This document shows, piece after piece, positions 5,760 to 10,049 of a stretch of DNA of 10,049 nucleotides. Where the stretch lies: the NCBI GenBank assembly GCA_030824835.1, contig JAPJRA010000076.1, forward strand, positions 1 through 10,049, read 5' to 3'. Source of the DNA: Geminicoccaceae bacterium. GTDB taxonomy: Bacteria > Pseudomonadota > Alphaproteobacteria > Geminicoccales > Geminicoccaceae. Each line of letters begins with the position of its first letter. The first letter of the stretch is position 1. The notes under the pieces are model-generated. The model was not told the origin of the DNA. It did no database searches and saw only the letters and a list, made by a program, of their open reading frames with translations. The translations under genes were made by a program, and so were the position numbers.

Positions 5760-6022
5760 CGACGCTCGCTGACATGGAGCTGATCGCGGCCGAGGCCGTC
5801 GAGAGCCTGCGCGAGTTGACGGACCGACTTGCCCTCAGGCTCGGCCGCGAGCCCACCTTGTCCGAGGTGGCCCAAGGGCTCGCCATCGCCTATGGCGCGG
5901 CGCGCGGAGCCTTGCAGGCCACGAGCGCGGCGGAGGACCTGGCGGCGTTGGGACACTTCGTCGAGGTCGCCTCCGACGACGCCCGGTTCTGCCTGATGGG
6001 GCTGAGGGAGGCGGGGCTGTGA
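5756..6022 (+). CDS. Small helical hypothetical protein
   Basis: This encodes 88 residues from the ATG at 5756, overlapping the stop of the ATPase gene (ATGA). A longer frame in the same register extends into the ATPase gene and is rejected. The sequence is helical throughout. An acidic first half contains ELIAAEAVESLRELTDRLALRLGREP. The segment TLSEVAQGLAIAYGAARGAL (34-53) has the spacing of an HTH-like module (similar in style to sigma-factor or wHTH segments). The rest is Ala/Leu/Asp-rich. It has one cysteine and no catalytic motif. It is coupled to the next gene by a GTGA overlap. Function unknown; a DNA-binding accessory of the ATPase operon is possible. Confidence 0.7.
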   Translation: MTTLADMELIAAEAVESLRELTDRLALRLGREPTLSEVAQGLAIAYGAARGALQATSAAEDLAALGHFVEVASDDARFCLMGLREAGL

Positions 6023-6588
6023 GCGGGCCGTCTCACCAGACCATCATCCTGCACCACGTCGGTTCGGCCTGCCTCACGATCGGCGAACTGGCCGAGCAGC
6101 TGGGTCTGTCCACCGAACAGGTGAGCCAGGCCTCGAGCCTGCTCATCCGACGCGGCCTGCTCGAGCGCGTGGTGCGGGGCTGTTTCCAGCTGACGGCCGA
6201 GGGGCGCGCTGCCGCCGCCGCGGGCGTCGAGATCGGCAGCGGACCGGCCAACCTGTGCGAGCGCAAGATCCCGGAGCGCGGGCGGCCCTCGCTGCAGCAG
6301 CGCGCCTGGAATGTCATGCGGCTGCGGCGAAGGTTCACCGTCCCCGAGCTGGTGATGTGCGCGGCCAAGGACGGGGATGCCGGGCCTGACGACACGGTGC
6401 AGCGGTACCTGCGCGCGCTGGCGCGCGCCGGCTTCGCCAAGGTGGTCGATCGCCGGCCGGATGGCCGGAGGGCGGCGGTCTGCAAGGTCTACACGCTGGT
6501 GAAGGACACGGGTCACTTCGCCCCCAGCGTCGTGCGGCGCGGCAGCGCGGTGTTCGACCACAACACCGGCGAGGAGGTGGCGCTGTGA
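6019..6588 (+). CDS. Double winged-helix DNA-binding protein
   Basis: This encodes 189 residues and starts at a GTG overlapping the previous stop (GTGA at 6019-6022). There are two winged-helix-like domains. The first (about 15-65) has LTIGELAEQLGL, then STEQVSQASSLLIRRGLLERVVRGCFQLT, matching MarR/IclR-type HTH plus wing with LTAEGR at its end. The second (about 92-162) has LQQRAWNVMRLRRRFTVPELV, then TVQRYLRALARAGFAKVVDRRPDGR and CKVYTLV. The C-terminus is short and charged. Proteins of this layout occur between B and gam in Mu-like phages of alphaproteobacteria, but I recall no tested function. A regulatory or replication-accessory role is inferred. Confidence in the fold is high and in the role low. 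Confidence 0.8.
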   Translation: MSGPSHQTIILHHVGSACLTIGELAEQLGLSTEQVSQASSLLIRRGLLERVVRGCFQLTAEGRAAAAAGVEIGSGPANLCERKIPERGRPSLQQRAWNVMRLRRRFTVPELVMCAAKDGDAGPDDTVQRYLRALARAGFAKVVDRRPDGRRAAVCKVYTLVKDTGHFAPSVVRRGSAVFDHNTGEEVAL

Positions 6589-6923
6589 GCGACTATCTCG
6601 ACCTGCTCAGGGCAGAGAAGGCCCGCGGCCGCACCACGGCCGACATCGCCCGCCAGCTGGGGTTCGCCCGAACGTCGATCTCGCTGCTGCTGTCGGGGAA
6701 CTACCCCGCCGCCCGGGCCCCGAAGATCGAGGCGAAGGTGCTCGAGGTGTTCGGTCGAGCGATCGTTTGTCCGCATCTCGGCGCCGAGATCGAGCGCGAC
6801 GCGTGCGACGCGCACCGGACGAGCCCGATGCCCACCAGCTCCACCGACCGGCTGCGCCACTGGACGGCCTGCCGAACCTGCACCCAGAACCCGGCCGCGC
6901 CCGCGGCAACGAAGAGGAAATGA
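6585..6923 (+). CDS. HTH protein with C-terminal Cys/His (zinc-binding-like) tail
   Basis: This encodes 112 residues and begins at a GTG overlapping the previous stop. The N-terminal HTH spans about 18-38 (TADIARQLGFARTSISLLL), a Cro/LacI-like layout. A possible zinc-binding segment follows: C62PH64 (VCPHLG), C74, H77, and then C96xxC99 (HWTACRTC). The order 'CPxLG ... C ... P ... HWxAC..C' is a pattern I recall from small genes in the early region of Mu-like phages of Pseudomonas and Rhodobacter type. The tail is Ala/Lys-rich. It is coupled to the genes on both sides. It is probably a DNA-binding regulator; the metal-site reading is inferred from the cysteine spacing. Confidence 0.78.
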   Translation: MSDYLDLLRAEKARGRTTADIARQLGFARTSISLLLSGNYPAARAPKIEAKVLEVFGRAIVCPHLGAEIERDACDAHRTSPMPTSSTDRLRHWTACRTCTQNPAAPAATKRK

Positions 6924-6925
6924 CC

Positions 6926-7459
6926 ATGGCACCGAAGGTGAAGACCAAGACGAAGGCGGCGCCGGCCCTGCCGATCCCGGCCGACGACACCGAGGCGCGC
7001 GAGGCGATCCGCGAGATCGGCGATCGGCAGCGTGAGGCGCTGCGGTTGCAGGCCGAGATGAACGACCAGATCGCGGCCCTGCAGGAGCGCTACGGCGCCC
7101 TGGTCGCCCCGATCAACGCCAGGGTGACCGCGCTGACCGAGGGCCTGCAGCTCTTCTGCGAGGTAAACCGGACGCGGCTGACCGGCGGCAAGGTCAAGTA
7201 CGCCGAGTTCTCGACGGGCAAGGTCTCCTGGCGGCTGCGGCCGGCCAAGGTGACGCTCAAGAAGATCGAGGACGTGATCGAGGCGATCCGCAGGGCCGGC
7301 CTGGGCGATCGCTTCCTGCGAACCAAGACCGAGGTCAACAAGGACGCGATGCTCGAGGACCGAACGACAGCCTCGGCGATCAAGGGCGTGAGCATCGGCT
7401 CGGACGGCGAGGACTTCGTGGTCGAGCCCTACGAGACCGACCTGCGCGGCGCGGTCTGA
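6926..7459 (+). CDS. gam: Host-nuclease inhibitor Gam
   Basis: This encodes 177 residues, close to the 174 of Mu Gam. An ATG at 6920 overlaps the previous stop, but the GAGGA at 6914-6918 has proper spacing (7) only to the ATG at 6926, so that start is chosen. Mu Gam is a Ku-like homodimer that coats linear double-stranded DNA ends and blocks RecBCD-type exonucleases. After a Lys/Pro/Ala-rich lead, a long coiled-coil helix runs from about 22 to 75. The family core follows: TGKVSWRLRPAKVTL (97-111), RFLRTKTEVNKDAML (129-143), then IKGVSIGSDGEDFVVEPYE (152-170). The stop TGA overlaps the next ATG. Assignment is secure. Confidence 0.95.
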   Translation: MAPKVKTKTKAAPALPIPADDTEAREAIREIGDRQREALRLQAEMNDQIAALQERYGALVAPINARVTALTEGLQLFCEVNRTRLTGGKVKYAEFSTGKVSWRLRPAKVTLKKIEDVIEAIRRAGLGDRFLRTKTEVNKDAMLEDRTTASAIKGVSIGSDGEDFVVEPYETDLRGAV

Positions 7460-7644
7460 TGGAGCGGTCGTCGTCCGCCAAGTGGTTCTGGCACGAGCTC
7501 GACCGCGTGTTGCGGCCGGCGCTGCAGGGCGGTTGCAGCTGGGACGAGGCGATCTCGGACCTGCGCGACAAGGCCGACCAGCTCGAGGCGCACCGCCACG
7601 CCGGGCTCGATGCGGCCAGCTACCGAAAGTTCGAGCGGCTGTGA
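7459..7644 (+). CDS. Small hypothetical protein downstream of Gam
   Basis: This encodes 61 residues and starts at an ATG overlapping the gam stop (TGATG). It is a hydrophilic, mainly helical protein: KWFWHELDRVLRPAL (8-22), WDEAISDLRDKADQLEAHRHAG (28-49) and a basic end, YRKFERL. It has one cysteine and no membrane span. Coupling to gam and the correct high-GC codon pattern support a real gene. No family recognised. It may act with Gam or simply be a phage accessory gene. Confidence 0.65.
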   Translation: MERSSSAKWFWHELDRVLRPALQGGCSWDEAISDLRDKADQLEAHRHAGLDAASYRKFERL

Positions 7645-7682
7645 TGGCCGGTCACCGAAAACACGAAACACAGGAGCACAGG

Positions 7683-8069
7683 ATGCCTGTTTCATTCGAC
7701 CTCGAACAAGTCGAGCGCGATCACCGCGCCGGTGCCGACGCCACCTTTGCCGTGGCCCTCGAGCGTGCAGGATCGGACGATCACCGCACGGCGATCCGGC
7801 TTCAGCAGGCCATGCTGGATGCATCGATCGTCGAGACGAAGGTCATGATCGCCGCGACCGGGAATGAGGTCGCACCCAGTGTCATCGGGGCCGCCCTCGG
7901 GTGCTCGGTCGGGTCGGCGATCGCAACGATCATCGGATCGCTGTCCGACGTCGAGGCCAGTCAGCTGATGACGGGCTTCGCGCGCGGGGTCGAGGGCGCC
8001 TGGAACGCGGCCCGCGACCCCAGATACATCGTGGCCACAGCCAACGGAACTCCGGGAGGACGGGCATGA
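7683..8069 (+). CDS. Hypothetical protein with Gly/Ala-rich hydrophobic segment
   Basis: This encodes 128 residues from the ATG at 7683, which has AGGAG at 7672-7676 (spacing 6). An in-frame ATG at 7644 overlaps the previous stop and would add 13 residues, but it has no good ribosome site. The unusually A-rich leader 7656-7681 looks untranslated. The N-terminal half is acidic and helical (LEQVERDHRAGADATFAVALERAG, then RTAIRLQQAMLDASIVETKVMI). A hydrophobic Gly/Ser-rich segment at about 65-87 (APSVIGAALGCSVGSAIATIIGS) could be a membrane-associated hairpin. The tail is mostly polar. Function unknown. Its stop overlaps the next gene (ATGA). Confidence 0.65.
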   Translation: MPVSFDLEQVERDHRAGADATFAVALERAGSDDHRTAIRLQQAMLDASIVETKVMIAATGNEVAPSVIGAALGCSVGSAIATIIGSLSDVEASQLMTGFARGVEGAWNAARDPRYIVATANGTPGGRA

Positions 8070-8713
8070 CCCCCATCCTCTATCGCACCGCGCACGGCCT
8101 TCTCGACCTCAACAGGCTGGCGCCGACTGCCTTCTCGGCCGGCGTGGTCTCGGAGTGCCTGGCGAAGATCAACCGCTACAATGGCCGGACGCCCGAGCCG
8201 TGGTCAGTGGCCTCGCATTCGGTGCTCGTGGCCATGCTCTGCCGTCCGCAGCACCGCGCCCAAGCCCTTCTGCACGATGCCCACGAGGCGATCCTCGGCT
8301 ACCTCGTGGCGCCGGCCGTCAGGCTGATCTGCAGCAAGAGCCAGCCGGTCGCGGGCGGCATCGTCGCCAACGCCATCACCCAGACCAAGCTGGACCTCGA
8401 TCGCCAGATCTTCGCAGCCTGGGACGTCACCTGGTCGCCCGACGGCGCCCGCAAGGTCGCGACCGCTGATCACATCGCGCTCCTGGCCGAGGGTGCCGTG
8501 TTCTTCGGCGCAGAGGCCGGGGGCGAGATCAGCCCGGAAACCGCTGCCGAGGTCGACCGGGCGGTCGGGCTGATCCGCGAACTGCCCTACGGCCAGAACT
8601 GGCGAGCCGCGCGCGAGCGCTGGCTGACCTTCGTCCACGACCTTGCCTCGGTCGGACAGCTGCGGCTGCCGCCCGAGCCCTCCCATCCGACCCGCACGGC
8701 GCGGGCGGTTTAA
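8066..8713 (+). CDS. HD-domain metal-dependent phosphohydrolase
   Basis: This encodes 215 residues and starts at an ATG overlapping the previous stop, with GGGAGGA upstream. The HD-type metal site is visible: H51 in SVASHSVLVA, H70-D71 in ALLHDAHEA, and a later D135 in TADH. This matches the phage and bacterial YfbR/5'-nucleotidase-like branch, where INRYNGxT, PWSVAxHS and LLHDAxEAxLGD motifs recur. Such enzymes act on nucleotides. A phage copy could adjust dNTP pools or remove a signalling nucleotide. One change stands out: the usual LGD after the HD motif reads LGY here (G78-Y79), so an often-conserved acidic residue is missing. The C-terminus (about 195-215) is Pro/Arg-rich and disordered-looking. 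The fold is well supported; the substrate is not. Confidence 0.85.
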   Translation: MTPILYRTAHGLLDLNRLAPTAFSAGVVSECLAKINRYNGRTPEPWSVASHSVLVAMLCRPQHRAQALLHDAHEAILGYLVAPAVRLICSKSQPVAGGIVANAITQTKLDLDRQIFAAWDVTWSPDGARKVATADHIALLAEGAVFFGAEAGGEISPETAAEVDRAVGLIRELPYGQNWRAARERWLTFVHDLASVGQLRLPPEPSHPTRTARAV

Positions 8714-8734
8714 CCCCGAGCAGAGGACTACCCC

Positions 8735-9004
8735 ATGAACATCGGCAAGACCGAACTGGTGAAGCAGATCGCGGACGCCCACGGCACGAGCCAGACGCAG
8801 GTCCGGGCGACGCTCGACGCGGTGCTCGAAGCGATCATCGGCAACCTCAACGCCGGCCACGCCGTCCGCCTCCAGGGCTTCGGCAGCTTCACCGTGAAAG
8901 AGCGCCCGGCCCGCAAGGTGCGCAACCCGCGGACGGGCGAGCAGGTGGATGCCCCGGCCAGCCGCAAGCTGAGCTTCAAGCCGGCCCCGACGGCGCTGAA
9001 CTGA
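8735..9004 (+). CDS. HU-family histone-like DNA-bending protein
   Basis: This encodes 89 residues, the usual HU length, from the ATG at 8735 with AGAGGA at 8722-8727 (spacing 7). Helices 1-2 are KTELVKQIADAH and SQTQVRATLDAVLEAIIGNL. The conserved core VRLQGFGSFTVKERPARKVRNP (44-65) leads into the DNA-intercalating arm RNPRTGEQV, including the proline that kinks DNA. The end is the usual KLSFKPAPTAL. HU bends and stabilises DNA; in Mu transposition host HU is needed to assemble the transposase-end complex. A phage-borne copy next to transposition genes suggests self-supply of that factor. HU versus IHF-like identity is judged from the non-specific arm; homodimer assumed. It has its own short leader, unlike the coupled genes before it. 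Confidence 0.93.
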   Translation: MNIGKTELVKQIADAHGTSQTQVRATLDAVLEAIIGNLNAGHAVRLQGFGSFTVKERPARKVRNPRTGEQVDAPASRKLSFKPAPTALN

Positions 9005-9011
9005 CCGCGAA

Positions 9012-9052
9012 ACCGGCCCCCAGGGGCCGGTCGGCGGGGCGTGGTGGCCCCG
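9012..9052. terminator. Two tandem GC-rich hairpins after HU gene (possible terminator)
   Basis: Hairpin one is ACCGGCCCC (9012-9020) paired with GGGGCCGGT (9023-9031), a perfect 9-base inverted repeat with a 2-base centre (or 8 bases with a 4-base loop). Hairpin two is CGGGGC (9035-9040) paired with GCCCCG (9047-9052), loop GTGGTG. They lie in the 72-base gap between the HU stop and the next start. There is no T-run, so termination would have to be weak or factor-assisted. An mRNA-processing or stability role is equally possible. Confidence 0.45.
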
Positions 9053-9076
9053 TCCTGATGAGCAGCCGAGGATGCG

Positions 9077-9757
9077 ATGACGACGAGCTACAGCCTCAGG
9101 ACGAGGGACGACGGGCAGACCGAAGTGCTCGAGCATTCGGCAGTCGTCCTCGGCACGTTCGTGCGCCCAGAACACGCGCGCCAGTTCTACGACTGGATGG
9201 CGGGTTCGCATCTGACCGTGCGCAGGGCGCCGGAGCCCGAGGTCGCGTCCGCGGCCCCTGCCGCCGATACGCCCGCGGCCAGCGCCTTCGTGCCTGAACC
9301 GATGACCATCTGGCGGCTTTCCGTGCCGGCGCTGGTCGCCGAACAGCAGGAGGTGCCCGCCCAGCCGACGCAGCGGCGGCAGGCCGCACGGGACAAGGCC
9401 GTCCCGCCGGCGGTGGAGGACGGTGAGGGCGCACCGGGAAACCTGCCTGCTGCCCCTGCGCGGGCTGTCGTCGAGCGGCCGCGCCAGGCGGTCACCATGT
9501 GCGCGCACTTGCCGGAGGAGGTCTTGGCGCCCGCGTTCGAGCGGCTCGAGCGGGGTGAGAAGCTCCAGGTGGTGGCGTCCGAGCTGGGCGTTCCATGGCC
9601 GTCGCTGCGCGGCGCCTATGCCGGATACAAGGGCCGCCGCCAGCGCGAGATCGCACGTGGCGGCATGTCCTCGTGCAGCCTGTGCAGCAGGGCGTTCATG
9701 CCGTCGGTGACGAGCCCCGACACATGCGCGCGCTGCGCCAAGGCGATGGGGCGGTGA
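9077..9757 (+). CDS. HTH plus zinc-ribbon protein with disordered linker
   Basis: This encodes 226 residues from the ATG at 9077 with GAGGA at 9068-9072. The N-terminal segment (1-50) looks folded (YSLRTRDDGQTEVLEH, then FVRPEHARQFYDWM). A long Ala/Pro/Glu-rich linker (51-75 and about 88-140) follows, with a short conserved-looking piece PMTIWRLSVPALVAEQ (75-90). Residues 143-190 form a helical HTH-like domain: LPEEVLAPAFERLERGEKL, then VASELGVPWPSLRGAYAGYKGRR. The end holds a four-cysteine zinc ribbon: C200xxC203 and C217xxC220. It probably binds DNA or RNA and acts as a modular regulator. I do not recognise the family. Its stop overlaps the ATG of the next gene (TGATG). Confidence 0.72.
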   Translation: MTTSYSLRTRDDGQTEVLEHSAVVLGTFVRPEHARQFYDWMAGSHLTVRRAPEPEVASAAPAADTPAASAFVPEPMTIWRLSVPALVAEQQEVPAQPTQRRQAARDKAVPPAVEDGEGAPGNLPAAPARAVVERPRQAVTMCAHLPEEVLAPAFERLERGEKLQVVASELGVPWPSLRGAYAGYKGRRQREIARGGMSSCSLCSRAFMPSVTSPDTCARCAKAMGR

Positions 9758-10049
9758 TGGCTCGCGATCCGCTCCTCGCGCAGATCCACATCGCCCGGCA
9801 GCAACTGGGGCTGGAGGAGGACGACTACCGCTCTATCCTCGAGCGGGTCACCGGCAAGCGCAGCTCGGCCGAGCTTTCGGACACCCAGCGGCGCGCGGTG
9901 ATCGCCGAGCTGAAGCGGCGCGGCTTCAAGTCCCGCGGCGCGAACCGTCGGAAGAGCAGCAAGCCCTATGTCCGCAAGGTCTTTGCGCTCTGGGGCGAGC
10001 TGAAGAGGACCGGGGTGTGGCGGGAACCGGGCATCGCTTCCCTGCGCGC
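9757..10049 (+). CDS. gemA: GemA/Mu gp16-like regulatory protein (3' end missing)
   Basis: The ATG at 9757 overlaps the previous stop, and 97 codons are present before the window ends. The N-terminus matches the gp16/GemA family: LAQIHIARQQLGLEEDDYRS, then ILERVTGKRSSAELSD and AVIAELKRRGFK, followed by KPYVRKVFALWGELKRTG. In Mu, gemA lies in the semi-essential early region and affects host gene expression and DNA supercoiling; the mechanism is poorly known. Basic residues (KSRGANRRKSSK, 55-66) suggest nucleic-acid contact. In Mu-like phages the middle regulator mor and related genes usually follow. The family call is good; the function is inferred from Mu. Confidence 0.88.
   Translation, partial: MARDPLLAQIHIARQQLGLEEDDYRSILERVTGKRSSAELSDTQRRAVIAELKRRGFKSRGANRRKSSKPYVRKVFALWGELKRTGVWREPGIASLR

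Larger units (their letters stand above)
1..10049 (+). mobile_element. Mu-like transposable prophage, early region (both ends outside window)
   Basis: The gene order Ner-type regulator, small genes, DDE transposase, AAA ATPase, Gam, then a GemA/gp16-like gene is the early-region order of phage Mu and its relatives. All these genes are on the plus strand and most overlap by 1-4 bases or lie a few bases apart, as in a long early operon. Neither terminal transposase-binding array nor flanking host DNA is visible, so the boundaries cannot be placed. The repressor expected upstream of ner on the opposite strand is also outside. Whether the phage is active or a relic cannot be told, but none of the core genes here shows a frameshift or premature stop. 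Confidence 0.93.

Noticed and set aside
6412..6427. GCGC-rich palindrome-like run
   Set aside because: It is explained by Arg/Ala/Leu codons (LRALARAGF) in a GC-rich gene.
6453..6468. Inverted repeat CCGGCC / GGCCGG with a 4-base loop
   Set aside because: It lies inside the double winged-helix gene where Arg/Pro/Gly codons at high GC readily give such symmetry; no termination context.
8204..9508. A 434-codon minus-strand frame
   Set aside because: It is antisense to the HD hydrolase, HU and the next gene; HU and HD motifs are unmistakable. The product is Arg/Gly/Asp-rich low complexity.
1..10049. CRISPR array, tRNA, rRNA, integrase-type attachment site or phage terminal repeats
   Set aside because: No regularly spaced repeats, no cloverleaf-like segment and no tyrosine or serine recombinase gene were seen. 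The Mu-type ends lie outside the window.

Overview
The window is the early (regulation and transposition) half of a Mu-like transposable prophage in a GC-rich host. Very high GC in most genes, third-position G/C codons and long spurious antisense reading frames suggest an alphaproteobacterium, most likely of the Rhodobacter/Paracoccus type. The host group is inferred from composition and protein style only. Neither prophage end is in the window: the left end and the expected repressor gene lie upstream of base 1, and the late morphogenesis genes lie downstream of base 10049. The diagnostic genes are a Ner-type regulator (5' end cut off), a MuA-type DDE transposase, a MuB-type AAA ATPase, a Gam host-nuclease inhibitor and a GemA/gp16-like protein (3' end cut off). 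They occur in the classic Mu order, all on the plus strand.

Region 1 (1-1709) is Ner followed by a tightly packed set of seven very small genes, nearly all joined by ATGA start/stop overlaps. They encode three small membrane proteins, a helical protein, a helix-turn-helix protein, a possible winged-helix protein and an unrecognised protein. In Mu itself ner is followed directly by A, so this block is accessory. Region 2 (1718-2224) is a lone minus-strand gene of lower GC. It encodes a coiled-coil protein with a CxxC...CxxC zinc ribbon. It converges with region 1 and diverges from the transposition operon, like a lysogeny-expressed cargo (moron) gene. Bases 2225-2327 are the divergent intergenic region.

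Region 3 (2328-5759) holds a small regulator-like protein, the transposase and the ATPase. Region 4 (5756-8713) is a second coupled run: a small helical protein, a double winged-helix protein, an HTH protein with a Cys/His tail, Gam, two hypotheticals and an HD-domain phosphohydrolase. Region 5 (8714-10049) holds a phage-encoded HU protein, two tandem GC-rich hairpins, an HTH plus zinc-ribbon protein, and the start of the GemA-like gene.

Together the genes form one program. Ner and several HTH proteins would set the lysis/lysogeny balance. The transposase and ATPase would perform replicative transposition, HU would supply DNA bending, and Gam would protect DNA ends. The most novel candidates are the antisense zinc-ribbon gene and the coupled small-gene cluster after ner. 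No CRISPR array, tRNA, rRNA or insertion sequence was seen, and no stretch over 300 bases lacks a gene.
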